From assembly GCF_029852145.1 (NCBI RefSeq), contig NC_079973.1, positions 25,500,422 to 25,564,421 on the forward strand: a DNA stretch of 64,000 bases. The letters run 5' to 3'. Each line of letters starts with the position of its first letter. Position 1 is the first letter of the stretch. Under the pieces are notes generated by a model that saw only the letters and a list, made by a program, of their open reading frames with translations, had not been told where the DNA came from and made no database searches. The stretch is from Microplitis mediator (Eukaryota > Arthropoda > Insecta > Hymenoptera > Braconidae). This document shows, piece after piece, positions 37,677 to 52,100 of the stretch. A program made the translations under genes and the position numbers.

Positions 37677-39740
37677 CTTGCCATCAGCATCAGCATCGGC
37701 CTCTGTGGAGCAGATAAAGACTCGACATAAGTGCTCTTTTATATCTTATACGTACCATAATAAAAATACCACCAGAGCTTATCAAGGAGCAGATATAAAA
37801 TTAATTTACCAAGTAAAATTCGTTTTTTTATTATTTTTTGTGTCAACTGAAGCACACTGGTCTGCACACATTGCCGCAACTAATGTGTGCATGGATGTAT
37901 TTTTGGTTGGTTGGTTTGTTGATGTGTTGGTGCGTTGGTGTGCACTCGTATATCCATTTCGTCAAGGCGTTCGTTCCAGTTAGCGACGCTCTCAGGCTCT
38001 CGTGTACACACATCACCCCGCATCGAAATTCAATACTTGAAGAGCAGAGGATGACAAGTTGTGTTATGTCGTGGACGAAAATAAGAGTACGGGCTGCTAC
38101 ACATAATAGCAAGAGAGATGCTTGGATGGGGTGTGTGCATGTGTGTGAAGAAGGACGTAAATAATGTCTGAGAGTGCAGTGTCGAGTTTACACTACCTCG
38201 TTATTATAATCATTGTGTGTAACAATGATACATTAATGCAAGACAACGCACTAATGCATCAGTATTCTCATGATTCTGCTGTACTGATGATACCGAGGTG
38301 ATGATGGGAATTAAACATTCTCATTATAATTATTGTAAATAATGTACAAGCAATAGAGCCGTTAAATAAGTCGATGATTAACTGAAGAATATACCAGATA
38401 TTGCCGCATTTAATTACGAGTCGAGACAAACGAGTGGCACACCAAGTGTTTGCTAACAATTTAATTGATTTACGTGAGCGGCGGCCATGATGTTGATCAT
38501 GATAACGGGAATGATGACAAGGATGAGGATGATCTTGACATAAAAATATAATAACATAATTAGGTTACTGGTTATACAAGTATGAAACTTTGCTGTACGC
38601 TCGGGTCTATAATTAAATTAGTATATTGAAGCTGCGCCGAGTATCCACTCGATTCATCGAGAGAAAACTTGATTATTGGCAATCAATTTGAAGAAACATG
38701 GAGCTATGATTCGGCTGTTGAAACGTGGGTTATTAAAAAAATGAAAAAAAAAAAAACTTCGAGCAAGTTAACACAGAATTTTTTCACACCGAGAGTGCCA
38801 GAGCGTTTTGAATTGTAAAAAAAATTGTTGGAGATAAAAGTTTGAATCGAATAGATAACGAACTGGTATTTTACTTTTTTAATTTGATGATCATAATTTT
38901 TAACTATTGGATAAAAATCAGGCCCTTGGTCCTTGGGAGTTCACACGTGTTCGTAGAGTTCGTTTAACTGTGTGCGGAACTGAACGACACTGGGGGTCGG
39001 GGGGAGGCCAATAAATTTGACGACGGTTTGAAAGAAAAATACGCTGGCTTATTTTTGGTTCTCGACTTTATATCACTTCTTATTCTTATTCTGGTCCTTC
39101 TTCTTCATACATAACACCGATACGAGCTGCGTATATATGTTGTAAGTCTCCACTATATATACTGTATTTTTTAAGACGTAAAGAATGCGTGAGTAATGCC
39201 GCCTTGGAGAAAACCAAACGGGACTCATATGGGTCGTGTTATGAACTCGAGAATGCGTGAAAGACGTGACTTTTCTGTTTAATTTTTAACTGCGTCAACT
39301 GTATGGCAGTTTAGTGTAGCAATCACCGAAATTCGAAACTTTTATATGTTTCACGCCATATACTTTATTTATTAATGCGTGGTAAGCTAAAGAGTTTAAC
39401 AGAGTGTTTATTCAACGTTTTTTGTTCCAACGTGTGTTTAATTATTTCGAATTTTATTTTTAATTGGCCTTCTGAGAAACTTTTGATATTTATTATTCGG
39501 TAAGGCTGAAAAAATTAGTGACGGGTTTAGAAAAAAATAGAGTCCGAAAGTCAAGGAGAAACTGAGTTTGACGGGTTTACGAAATACGAAAAAAAATGTT
39601 AAATAAAAGGAAAAGAAAAAGTATTATTTTATGATGCCAAATGTCGGCTGGTGTGTTTGAATTTCATGAAATGCTCGGCATCATGTCAAGACGACGGTTT
39701 ATGTATAGAATATATATGGGCTGTATATATAAATATAGAT

Positions 39741-39758
39741 GTATGTATGTATGTATGT
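39741..39758. repeat. (GTAT)n microsatellite
   Basis: Four and a half GTAT units. Confidence 0.85.
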
Positions 39759-40880
39759 CAGATGAAAAAGTAAAAAAAGAGAGAAAGAGGCAAAGACGCG
39801 TGAAAAGGAGAAGGTATCAACCGAGAAATAATTCACCGATTCTCGGGCTTCAAACGTACTTATGTTTCCTTAAACCTGGAGGAAGTGAGTGAGAAAGAGA
39901 AAGAGAGAGCTGAAGATTCGAAGGTAAAAATTCTTTCAGTCGATTTTCCTTCAACCTTAAATAAAGTATTAAATGAAAAAAGTAAAATGTCATATCTTGA
40001 CTTAATAATGATGAGGAATAAAATATGAAGCTGGAAGAAATTTTTCTGGAGGTAAAAATGGTTGGAAAAAAATTGAAATATTTATTGGATATAAATGTAG
40101 ATAAATATATTTCATGAGCAAACTGTTTAATTTCGAGTTTCATTTCGGATGGTCTACTCCAATTTTATTGAATTAATAATTCAAATAATTAATAAACTTA
40201 ATTATGAGAAAAGTAAATATTTAAACTGTAATTTATAGACGATAATATTGAACAAAAAGAGGTGAATCAATAGTTGGGCCGTCGTAAGTTGAGTTCTCAT
40301 TAAAAGAAAAAAAGAATAAATAAAACGGAGAAAATCTTCTTCAGCTGTTTCTGTTAAGAATGAAAAGTATTTGCAAGACAAAGAATTCAAGTTTATCTTT
40401 CATTAAAGACAAGTATGCGGTGATTTTAAGACTTTTCCGTTTTCTTTTTCTATTATTAAAAATACCTTCTTTTCTGTTCATTATTACTTTTCTTTTGTAG
40501 ATATTTTAATCTAAACTGTCATATATAGGTCCGATTTTTTTCGAATAAATTATTCTTCAGCATGTCAATAATATATATTTGTAGAAATTATCGGTGACAG
40601 TTTTTCGTTGATTTAAATTAACCGGATGCGAAAGCTAAATTAAATTACGCCGATCACTTGAGACATTTGTTCCTTACAAGGCTATTTATTCCCAAGTAAT
40701 TTGACTGTTATTCGGATGATCGAGTATCTAATACGGAAAATGAATGAATAATATTGTCTTGGACACAATGAGGTTGGAGCTCGGAAAATAAAATCGTCGT
40801 CTTATGCTTGCCACTTCCTAGCAGAGCCAGCAAAGGAACCGAGTTATAGGGAGGATTACGAGATTGCCGCGAGGGGATTA

Positions 40881-41845
40881 CGTAGATGGCTCTTGGGACG
40901 TCCAATCTCCAGGATAAACACTTTCCGACGTTCCTACCGTCGTTTTCGTGGCACAACGCGATTCTTTCTCACCCCACTTTTATTCCTCGTCTCATCTTCT
41001 TTTCCCTCTTCCTTCTCATTTCATTTTCCATCCCCAGTGTACCCATTTCGGGCCGCCTGTCAAAGTATTTGCAAAAACTTATTGTCGCTCTCTATATATA
41101 AACTGCCTGAGGGTCATATTAAAAAATTCATTACCGGAAAATGTGTGACTAAATGAGATTTCCAGTGAAAGAAGAAATTCTTATATAAAATAGCTTACGT
41201 TTTTTTACCTTTACTTTTTATCCGTTCCTACCCTCTTTCAATTTATTGACATCGATCTGTCATTTCAGTTTCTTTCTTAAAACTCATTCTTTTCTTCTCT
41301 CTTATATCAATTTTGTATTTTTATTTTTAATTCAACCTCAATCCCTTGATGTTCCCAGAGGGAAAGTCAGAGGAGGAGAGACTTTTGAAATTCTCCGGAC
41401 GTTGCTAGAACGAGCGGACACATCGGGTCAAATCGTCCGGTCCACTCGTCAGAATTAAATCTTCCAGGCTATCGAATGGAAATCTAAAATGCCAGACTTC
41501 TTTCCATCTTCTTTTTATCCTTTCCCACTCCACCTTCTCTCCGCCCTTCACCTCGTCCTCTATATTCTAAACCTCTGCCTCTTTTCCTGCTCATGCTTCT
41601 TTTTTGAGTTTCCGTTTTATTTTATCATTTTTTTCATTCACTTCCTTTTTCCTGCATCGTCTAAACGTTTTACCCGTCGACGAATCTCATCGTCCTCCAA
41701 GACGACAGCCACGCTCTGCTCAGCTCGTCTCCATCTTTCTTCCGAGTGTTCTCCCGAGGAATATTCAACTCCCTCCGGCCGCAACCCGCTGCGATAAGCG
41801 AAAACCAGTTTCCCAAGGTGCAATCGCGTCACCCGTCACTTAACC
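40881..41845. other. Pyrimidine-skewed block with overlapping open frames
   Basis: The plus strand is C/T-dominated from about 40960 to 41560 and again near 41600-41780. All three plus frames are open at once over parts of it, including an ATG frame at 40886-41101 with a hydrophobic middle. Simultaneous openness in several frames argues for composition rather than coding. Confidence 0.55.
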
Positions 41846-43711
41846 GTGTGTCTTGACAATAATAAAACTATGTATAATAAAAACCCACTGTCAAACCTTC
41901 TTCTGCCATCCCACGACAAGTGGTGTCACTGTTATTTCCCAAAACTTTTTTTACCCTGTTCTCACACTCACACTCAAGCATCTATTCCCCGTCTCATCAT
42001 TGCATCGACAGCCTCAAACTTTTACTGTCGTCATTTATTCGCTAATGGGGACACAACGATAAGCCATCACATCAAGTACGCGTTAATCCGTTTATAAGAT
42101 ACTTTAATGACAGCGAAGATGAAGTAAAGCCTAGAAGGGATTTAGCTGTTAAATGTATATCTACATCATTTCCTCGTTACTTTTACTGCAAGTGATAAAT
42201 TTAACGCCATTACTCAGTGTCTTAAATATTAAAAATCCAAAATAATAAATCTAGCCGTCAAAAAGTATTTCTAAACAATAATAATATTATGACAAAATAA
42301 TTCAAAGTTACAACTGAAATTAAAACCAAACTTAGTTATATATTTTTCACCCCCTTTACAACTTTCTTGATAAATATCATTTTTCTTGTCTGCTATTATT
42401 TTTTTTCACGCTTATAATCCAACCTCATAAAACGTTTTGCCAAGACGTTTAACGCTTCCCGAGAGTGCAAGTTTTAGTTTGCCTTTTCCACTATTTTTTA
42501 TTTTGTTTTCATTTTTTTTTCTTTTACTTTTTTATTACAAGCCCTGTATAGCGGATTCTTGCTGTGAAAACGAAACGAACCGTTGCAAGAGTGTGTGCAT
42601 CATCCAGTGCAGTGCTTTCACAACTACTGGTACATACTTTGTTTACATGCACACCCGCCCACATGCACCCACAGAGAGCCATAAACTTGTAGTGGGATCC
42701 GAGGAAACTTTTGGTCTCGCTCGGGCTAGACGAAAGCCAGTCAAGACTTAGGATCTTTCTCTTACGCCGATATAATATAATTCCTCGGTAACGTAGATTC
42801 GCTTTGCAAGCTTTTTGCGCGGTCGAATTCATTACAAACTTTTTCCCAGCGTGAAAATACTAAACCAGCTACGAGATGATGAAGAAGAAAGAGAACGAGT
42901 CTTAGGAGAAGAGCACGAAGAATAAGGAGAAGATGAAACTGGAAAGGAAGAAAAAACAAAGATACACTCTGCATACATCTGCTAACTCAAGGCGTGTGCA
43001 GGGAAATTTAAATTCAATGTTGAAATTGCAATTTCTTGGGCGAACGGTTGGGGATAAACAAGTTGCGTGTATTACACATTTATAAGATAGTAAGAGAAGA
43101 CAATAAATAAACTAGCCTTATATACTTATAACTTGCAGAACCAGTAGAGTGTGAAACGTTTACGTACACTAACCGAGATACACTCTGTCTATAAATAACG
43201 AAATTAACTAATATTATTATAGTATACAGTCTCCATTTAAATGTTTTTCAGCGATACGCGCGTAACGATAACCAGATACCACACAGACCTCACAAAAAAT
43301 ATAAATAAATCACTTGAGTAAATTTTATAAAACAACATCTTTAGAACAGCCAGCAGTTTATCGAATTCAGCGTTCAATAAAAAGTAATCCACTTTATTGT
43401 TAAGAAAATTAATTCAATAAAACTCGGGATCACGGAAAACAATCGACTTATATGTAACACAAATGTTGAATAAAATCCACGTGAAAGTTTATATTCAGCG
43501 CACATGTCGAGCTCTTTATCTAGACTTATTTTCTCGATCTCTATATCAAATAAGAAACCTGGATTTTATGTGATGCAAACAACTCGGCATTATGATTGAA
43601 CACAAGATAAGAAAAAAAATAAAGGGGAAGTAAGAGAAGAGTATGCTTTACTTTTGAAGAAACCAGAACTTTTTGTTTGCACAACTAACCTGACACCATA
43701 ACTTTTCGCTC

Positions 43712-44065
43712 GTGCATAAATTTTACCAGCGCATCAGCAGAGACGTCAAGGATGAAGAAAATGCGCTATCCTCGGATAAACTCGGAAAAGCCTTTCCTCC
43801 ACTTGCTCGTCGATGTGGATTCTTCGATGCACTAACTTTGTACTCAAAGACACTCTTTGACAACGTCATTAGTGGAATTAGAATAAGCTGGAAACTATTG
43901 CACTTAAATGTGTACGCATCACATACATGTAGGCATAAATATATTCATATATATATGTATATATACTTGGATAGAAAACTTATAAGCATTAGTTCATTAA
44001 CAAATATACAATGCTTCTGTTGTACTCGCCAGTTTCTCTTCAAGACTCAATACATATTTGGATAA
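43712..44065 (+). other. Exon-like open frame (first 60 codons coding-like)
   Basis: The frame is open for 117 codons after a TGA. Codons after ACCAG (43722-43726, a weak acceptor) are varied, for example VKDEENALSSDKLGKAFPP and CGFFDALTLYSKTLFDNVIS. From about 43915 it decays into Tyr/Ile-rich translation of (TA)n. No ATG at the start and no recognised family. If real, it is one exon of a plus-strand gene. Confidence 0.15.
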
Positions 44066-46570
44066 TTAGTTTCGTCATATATATTCATAACCACCATAGA
44101 AAACTTATGTATGTACATATTTTTAAATTCAGCGTTTACTTAAGAAAAAAAAATAATGTATTAACATAAGTTATTTACTTTTCTAAGAAGAGGACAGTAT
44201 TCATTCTTGACAATGAAATTTCTTTACCAAGCCATCGGAATCTTACGAAACCGTTTCCGTCACCACTTTTTTGTCCCATTCCTCCGACACAAACACAGTG
44301 TGTGTGAGTTTGTAGCTGTTACACTATAAGTGGCTAAAACTAACTACTAAGTGTACGGATTATTCTCGAATCTTGGCTTCGTGAACCATACTGAGATGAA
44401 TAAAAGTGAAACGCCCAAAGAAAAACTCAGAAACTCTCAAGCCTGATCGGAAAAAGGCGACTGTATACATTACTTGTATATCGACCACTTATTATACGAC
44501 ATAATATACCTACCTGCTTGCTATACGTGAGAAAATGCTTCGAAATTACAGAGTAACCTGTCACGGTTGCTTATTGATGTCCGTCCCTCGGTTATTTTTT
44601 TTTCTTTTATTTTCCGTAGCTTCTTCATCAAAGGAAAGTGGGATTCTTTTTCTTTGTTCTGCCGAGTTCTGGGAACTTGAATTTTTTAGTGCGCGTAAAT
44701 ATCAATAAATCGACAACGACAATCGGCTTAAAACGGGAAGCCAGAATATAAAGTCCAACACTAAAAAATCCGATCTAAGCAGTAAAAGTTTTACGGTGAT
44801 TTAATTTTTAATACGAAGACGAACAAGAAGGCAAAGACGAAAACGATTGACGAGGAAACCCTGTTAGGAAAAGTTAAACGTGAGATGTTGAAAGTTCTCA
44901 AGTAGAGGAGATCGTAACGATTGCTCAAGTCCTTACGCTGCGTAAAGAAATGACAATGTCACCCAAGGCTTGAGCAAATCGAACAACCTCCTTTAAATTT
45001 TCTTTCGCTCTTTTTATTTTTCCCACTCACTCTGCTCGACACAACGTCGCTTTATACATACATGCATATATATATACGTACGTAGATAGATAGATAGGAA
45101 TATATATAGGAATGGGAAGTGACGGAGACTCCTTGACAGCGCAATCTTCGATAAGTAAATCCCATTCCCTGAGGGCAACGACGATGCTGGAAAAACGAAG
45201 ACGAAAAATGGCCGTTTTCCGTGTAAGAGTAAAACCGTAAGTCGGCAACGGCCGAGTCAGCGCGTGCCATCGGGAAAAAGAATCGTCTTTTCTTCTTCAT
45301 CCTTATACTTATAGTGAAGTCTTCGTCTTAGTCGTCGTAGTCCTCGTCGTCGTCAATAGAAAGTAGAACAACTTCGTACGTGACTGGAGAGATTTTCACC
45401 AACGATTGTCGTCATTGTTGTTATGTGTGATGATCCAAAAAACGCCAGCTAAATCGAAGTCTGTAACTCCCAGTGTCTTTTAGTGATTTTCTTACATTTC
45501 TCGATACCCATACACAGAAGTGGTGAAATAAAATTTATAAGACGTTGTAAAAATAACTGACATGGAAAAATGGTGAGTAAGTTTATAGCAATATCAATTA
45601 TTGCTGACGACTTGCAGTAACAATTGCAAGGATCCCAGGTATGAGTCAGTCCCGACGTGCTTGGTAATAATTAACAAATAGTTTTCCACGTATTCTAAAC
45701 GTGCCCAAACGGCCTTCAATATCATAATTATAATTTATAATTTATACACTACGGTGTATAAATAAATATTTTATTACACTACCTGTCGAGCAGAGTATTC
45801 ACTGAGCATTCTCTTGTCCAAGGTCAGCGTGAAAAATTAAAAACCGCTTGGTCTCATGGAGGACAATATTTTTCAATAAGGGCTGAAATATTCGTGAGAG
45901 CAGCCATTCTTCCCAACACACCCTGATGTATGGGAAACTATTTGGGAAACTATTCAGTACAGCTTATATATATGTATGTATTCTATTCCTGCATAGAGGC
46001 ACCGCCGACGTGGGAGTGACCGAGAGAATCTCTCATGTCGAATTACTTTCGCTCACCCGAAAATACGATTTCAGGTCTCTAGACTCAGCGTCTATGCACA
46101 GTCTGTAATGCCCTATCCCAGAGTGTACTGCTATACTCGCTGTACACAAATAACTGGTGTGTGTATAATAGTATTGTATATATTTATATATACGTGTATA
46201 TGAAGTAGGTACCTAGTCATCCGATGTGCGGCACTATACGAATGAGTTTACTTTACCATGAGACCCGAAACGCCAGAGGGGTGTCCCCATTCATCGAAGA
46301 CTCGTGAAAAGAGGTCGACTGAGTTTTTCATTTGATGGGAATAGAAAAAAAAACGGAAATAATAAAAATAGTATAGTATGAGTAGATTGAATGCGCATCA
46401 AAGCCCACCTTGAATTACGTACAAGACTCGAAACTCATCACGACTTACTCCCATGGAAAATCCACTTTACCCAAAAAGATTTATTTTATTCATGTGTGTG
46501 TGTGTGGGTGTAAATGGATGAGTGGGTGTGTAGGCTAGTTTCGCAGTTTCTCGTCTCGTTTGTGTAATTG

Positions 46571-46590
46571 AAAAAAAAAAAAAAAAAAAA
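46571..46590. repeat. (A)20 homopolymer
   Basis: Twenty consecutive A. No target-site duplication or body of a retroposed copy is recognisable upstream. Comparable runs are a T-tract at 51132-51148 and an A-tract at 62313-62331. Confidence 0.9.
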
Positions 46591-47992
46591 TGTCACACAC
46601 CAACGATGCCACTTAGGATTCAGTGAATTTCGCACAGAATTAATAGTCACGATTTATTCTTGGAGGCCATTTAAAAATAGTGAATGCAGCTGGAGTTGAA
46701 TGCATCGACGTAGAGCAGGAATGACACTAACTGTTAAGTTTTATGTTTATATAAAAAGAAAAAAATCTATATAATAAAACAAGTCGGTGTTTTATTTGCA
46801 GCTGCCCTAATGGACAAAATATTTCACGTAAATGTGACACTCTGTTGTGTGTACATCGTAGATCAATTTATAAAACGAGGGAATAAAAAGAATAAGAAAT
46901 CTTTAAAAGTATTCTTTAATCACGGCGTACAATCATTATTTATTTAACTTAACACCTTGATTAGTTGTCTGGGCCAGAGTCAGGTCTTTTTAGCTTTCTA
47001 TATCTTGAGATAAAAGCCTTAGAGCAATTCGATCTGTGAGTCTGGAGGTAGTCAGCGACCATTAAAAATACGTTTTCTCTAGTGTGGTCTAGTGGATACA
47101 AGTCCAGTAGTTGAGTAAGATTTTTAGTGTAGAGAAAATAAATATATATATTTTTAAAAGAAAAAGAAATAAGATACGCTCGACAGACGCCACGCCGTCA
47201 TCCGGGATCCATTCTCGGACACTCGATAAATTAAACTCCATCCCAATAAAACCTACTAGAGTCCAGCTATTCCAGCGGCCATTACGTCGCTGTCGACTTC
47301 CTAAAAGAAAACTCACGTTAATGGCCTCTAACCTACAGAAACATCGGTCGAAGCTAAATGAAAAAATAAAAAAAAAACAACAAGTTGAGACAAAACAAAA
47401 TAATCAAAGACCGTCAATACTACGTACAGTTATCTTTATGCCCCGAGCCACAATTCTTCGGAAAAACACTAATTCACTCATTCTTTCATGAATTCCTACA
47501 AAATTAACTCACTACAACTCCGTACAATTTCAATTTTATTTTATCGCCTCATTTATACCCGAAAGATTAATAAAAAAAGAAACTTTTAACTTTCACTCCG
47601 GAAATATTTTAACGATACTGTCAATGACTCACTAAGTCTTATTCTATCTATATCAATCTTTCTTATACTATTACTATTACCGTAACATATATTATACCTT
47701 TTATAAAGTTTCATAAATTTTTATCAACTGATACATGCCTAACAAATATCAATCTATTCTTAGAAATAATTCCCGGACAATGATATATCATAAAAAATCA
47801 TTCATTATTCATTATTCTTATACATATTCTATACCTTCTATCAAAGTACAAGCATTGCTGTGAGGTCTTGACGCCTACACATATTATAATACCTTCCAGT
47901 GATGATCACAAATATATATATATATATAATCTGTCATGTGTTACTACGTTTACTACGGTACAAGTAGGTTACGCCTCCACCTCTGGCTTAAT

Positions 47993-48014
47993 CTCTACCT
48001 CTACCTCTACCTCT
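47993..48014. repeat. (CTCTAC)n hexanucleotide tract
   Basis: Three full CTCTAC units plus a partial fourth. Confidence 0.85.
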
Positions 48015-48910
48015 TACTAAACACACTTTAAACTCATATCGTCGTATAGCAGAGATACGTGTTGGCTTTACATTTAAAGCTACATGTTACCTCTACAAAA
48101 GGAGTGGATCCAAGAGTACATACAAATACACACTGTAGTAATGTTGTTTATACAGATAGTGCACACATGTATGTGTACTTGTACGACGTAATGGATGTGC
48201 GTACGCGTCTCAAATGAAAACTTGAGGATGCAGACAGCAGTCCGATGTATGAAGTTACGTCTTTTCTAAAGACTCGTTCACAACCAACAAATTTATTTAT
48301 TTTGTACTCCGGAATATCTTTATTTAGCATCACTGCAGAGCATGAATTTTGTTATTATTTGTTTATTTATTTATTTACTGAGATTATGTCGTATCCGCGG
48401 TACTCGGAAGTAGTTACTGTTGAGAGAGTCGGTAACTAATTAATATATTTAGTATACTTGAGACGGTTGTTCGGAATGATCGTTGGTATTTAAGAGGAAA
48501 TGCCCACAAATTCAGCCAGCTTTGAGCAGCATTGTTTATTATTCCCTATTCTATAGCAATCCGGAGCAAAACGACTTATCGTCAGTCGGATTACCATGAA
48601 GCTTTGCTGTACAAACTCGTAGAATCTATCAAGACTCTGAGACTTTGTGAAAGGAGCTTAAGACTTTAGTTTACCACCAGGACAAGTGTGTTAGTTTATA
48701 AGTATGTATTTATGCTCGAGCGAGTGTGAGTCTGTGTACTTGAGAGTGCGGGAAGATGGAGTATGTTTGTAAGAAGAGAGAGCGAGAAGGTGAGCAGGCA
48801 ATACCTTTACTTAGCGCGAGCACACAAGTTAACTGAGAGGTGAGAAAGAGCGAGTAGTGTGTGCATGTATAGTGGAGTGATATGTGGATGTGTTGGGTCT
48901 TAGCGCTGTG

Positions 48911-49186
48911 TTATGTTGTGGAATGAGGGGGAGGGGGCGAGGGGAAGGGATTGAGGTGAGGTAAAAGAAGGTAAGGTGAGTTGAGGTATAACGGCATGGT
49001 AGGAGCGCCATAACCGGCTGGACTGGACTGGAAACCAATGGCGTGGAGAAGAACATAAGGATGACTGTGGCCTCGATCAAACGGCCCCTTGCGGCCCCCT
49101 GCTTGCTCCGTCGTCGTTGTCGGAGTACTTGTACATAGCCAACGTTCAAGTTCTCTCTGTACCGCTGATGCGACAAGAAAAGCCAT
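48911..49186 (-). other. Candidate small ORF, 91 codons from ATG
   Basis: An ATG at 49186 in good context (G at -3 and +4) opens a 91-codon frame. The first part reads MAFLVASAVQRELERWLCTS, then a Thr-rich stretch, then HSHPYVLLHAIGFQSSPAGY, ending in a Pro/Ser/Leu-rich tail. A second, longer frame (to 48829) overlaps it. The minus strand is pyrimidine-rich here, which keeps frames open and explains the Pro/Ser/Leu tail. No signal peptide cleavage site, domain or family is recognised. It could be a short gene, an exon, or a compositional artefact. Confidence 0.2.
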
Positions 49187-52100
49187 TGCCCTCGTGATGT
49201 CCAAAAAAAAATGAGCTGAAGATAAAACACGATTTTAGAGAAGATGGATTTATCTTCCAGAGTTTTTTGAGAGTCTTTTAGAGGTTTTATTTTAACTATC
49301 AAGTATGAGCTTACATTTAATGTCTGACATTATTGGCTGGGACTGGAGGCAGCATTTGAATGTTTCGGATTAAGTTTAAAAGCTATTAAGCTGTTTTTTA
49401 TGGTATCGCAATTAAATTGGAGTTTGAAAATGGATAATGCGGTTTTGTTGCTGATTTGATTTGAAATAGTATACGAGGAATGAAAATTATCAGAGTCTTA
49501 AATGGTATAAAATTTAATAGTGAAAGGCTTAGTCACTAAAAGTGGCTGCTACTACGCCAATGGCTCAAGTGGGACCGGTGTGACGGGTCCGCAGATGTGA
49601 GGCCCTCGATGCAAACACTATACCAGCAGACCGGCGTATCCTGGATAACATGTGGTCTCGGGTTGCTCGGCTGATTGCTCGGTAGCTCGAAATTCCTCGT
49701 TATTACTGTTTCAGGCATTATAAAAATATAAATAATCGATCGAAGAGAGTAAAATGAATGTGGAGTAAAAACTCGGATTATTTTTAAGTCCATGATAAAT
49801 CAATGACCGCTTTGATTGCCGTCACGTCCCAAAATAAAAAGATCGAATATCGAGAGACGAAAGACAGAATTATTTTAAAAAATTGAATAAGAAAATGGTC
49901 GTTATTGGTACAAGAGTTAAGATTTATAGGGCAAAAGAGAATGTGATAAAGAAGACAGATTGGGTTTCCGTGGAGGCAAAAATCGATATTATATATGCTG
50001 AGAATCCTGTGGAATAAGAGATGAAATGAGGGATTTAAAAATAAAAAAATTTCTAGCGTACATCGGGAGGAGACTGACACTTGAAAAAACTTTTAAATGC
50101 TTTTCTCATTTATATAGATATATATATGCATACAAGTATTGGCAGCCATACATTGCAATTGAGTGACGTGAAACTTGTTTCGCGTCTTTCTGCCATTATT
50201 GTAAGCGTGTGCATCAATATATATGTGTGTATATATATATATCTACATGTTATATGTGTGGTGCTGTGTGTCAGTGACAGAGAAGGGTGGGCGTGGGCGG
50301 TTTAAGAATGCGAGCGCAACCAAGGCAAAAACGTGTAGAAGATAAATAGAGACAGCCGACAAGATTTAAAGTGAAGAAAAAAGATAAAATACAAGGGGAA
50401 AAAGACAAGCAAAAAAACCCAATTCTACACCACAGAGAGAGTAGAATCAGTTTTTGGGATTTGATGGTACGGTATACGAAATATATATATATATACTTTA
50501 CTACTCTGCTGTTAGTTGTTGTTTTAGTTATTTTTTATTTAGCGTTCTTTCATTTACCTCGAGCTCGGGCCGAAAGTTGGTTCGGTTTAATTTACGAGAC
50601 TTGAATTTACGGAAGAGGAGGACCGCAGCACAGCAAGAAAACGAGCCGTGTCAATACGAAGAACAAGGAGGGAATCAAGTCAAGTCAGGTCTGACCCTAA
50701 TACTAAAGCCGTCGAGGCTTGAGGGGACTCACACTATATGGGCACACCTATATATATTTATGTATTACATATAATACTGAAGAAGGAAACACGTGTACAT
50801 AAGAAAGAGTCAAGAGTTATGTGCCGAGGAGAAAATGAGAACGCACTTGCGACGCAGACAGATGAAACGCGTTGAATTGAGGTAGAACAGAGCGGCGATA
50901 AATACTCGAGGGGAGGCGAAAAGAGGCTAGCTGTTTCCTCTTGAACGACCAACAAGGACTAATCGAGCTGGGGCAACAAAAAAAACAACAATCTTGGGGC
51001 TGCTTGTGTGCGGCAACTTGTCTCGAGAAAAATAAAACCAGAAAAATAAGCCACGGGCATGGAGCTGTGAATTTTCCACTCTTCAAATTGCTCTTGCAAT
51101 TAAAAGTGCATTTGAGCTTTAGATCCCCGGATTTTTTTTTTTTTTTTTATTAAATCTTCTTATCTTTTCGTCGACGGATCAAGTGAATTACGTAATTAAA
51201 TGCAGATACTGCCAAGAGCAGTCCATCTACTTTTGAAACTATCGAGAACTCAGTAAGTTTTGTTCGAACAAAATTTTCGTACCTCTTATAATAAGAATTC
51301 AAGTTTTTTTTACTCCCAGTGCATTTTTAAGCCGCATTTTACGGCTAAGCGAAATATTTACTCGTTTAAAAAAAAATTCCTTTTTTTTAGTCGTCACAAA
51401 AAAAAATACATGTACGTATTAAATATAAAAAAGCCAAACACGCACTTTTGTCCATGTATACCTGGATTAAATATTAAATACCGCGGTTTAAAAGTGGTAC
51501 GGCAGGTTTGCTGAGCGATCAAGCGGATGCATGAGTAGATTTAATGCTTGATGTATTTTCTCAACACAAGTTTTCTTATTCGATTTTACCGGAGAGTTTT
51601 TCTTCAAACCTGATGTCTTGACTTTGCTCTATTTCTTCTTTTCAGTGCGCGAGGCGTGTAATATTTCAACTTAATTTCTTTATAATTTCTTTTTTACCCA
51701 ACACGCGGCTATAAAATACCCATTGTCACAAAAATGAGAAAGGAATTTCAAACGTGAATAAATGTTCAGTCTATGGATTAATTTAAACAAGAAAAAAATT
51801 ACTCATAATAATAACAATGAAACAAATAGTGAGAGATAGTTGGCAGTGAGTGAGGAAAGTGGGTGGTCGTAAAGTTTCGATAGATAAGAATGAAAAGGAG
51901 TAATGAGTGGAGAAAGTTATCGAGAGCTTTGAAGAAGCTTTGATGACTGCTAAAGAGTTCTGATTGAACATCGAGAGTAGGAAGGAAGAAGGTAACGAGA
52001 GTAGACCAGAAATCGTTACAAGTTTGAATACCCTTTTCAGACGGGATCGCGAAGCAGTTCTTAAGACCAGAACAACGAGCTAGACATCAAGAGACCCATA

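Larger units (their letters stand above)
37278..40880. other. Non-coding sequence
   Basis: No gene is supported. Contains CCCTCA units at 37339-37354 and AT-rich sequence around 38700-38900 and 39400-40300. Confidence 0.6.
41846..48910. other. Non-coding sequence
   Basis: No gene is supported beyond the weak candidate at 43712. Noted: (GATA)n-like TAGATAGATAGATAGG at about 45083-45098; an acceptor-like TTCCTGCATAG at 45984 followed by a short GC-richer frame to 46108; a basic frame at about 47111-47491 with no ATG in its first half; (TA)n at 47910-47928. Confidence 0.55.

Noticed and set aside
47080..47110. GTGGTCTAGTGGATAC, resembling a tRNA A box
   Set aside because: No B box with GGTTCGA-type sequence follows within the expected distance; at most a worn tRNA-derived relic.
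47111..47491. 126-codon basic frame
   Set aside because: It opens with TTG, not ATG; the first in-frame ATG is past half-way, and an opposite-strand frame is also open.
48829..49302. 157-codon minus-strand frame
   Set aside because: It opens with TTG and is kept open by the pyrimidine-rich strand; the tail is a Pro/Ser/Leu/Thr-rich translation of that skew.
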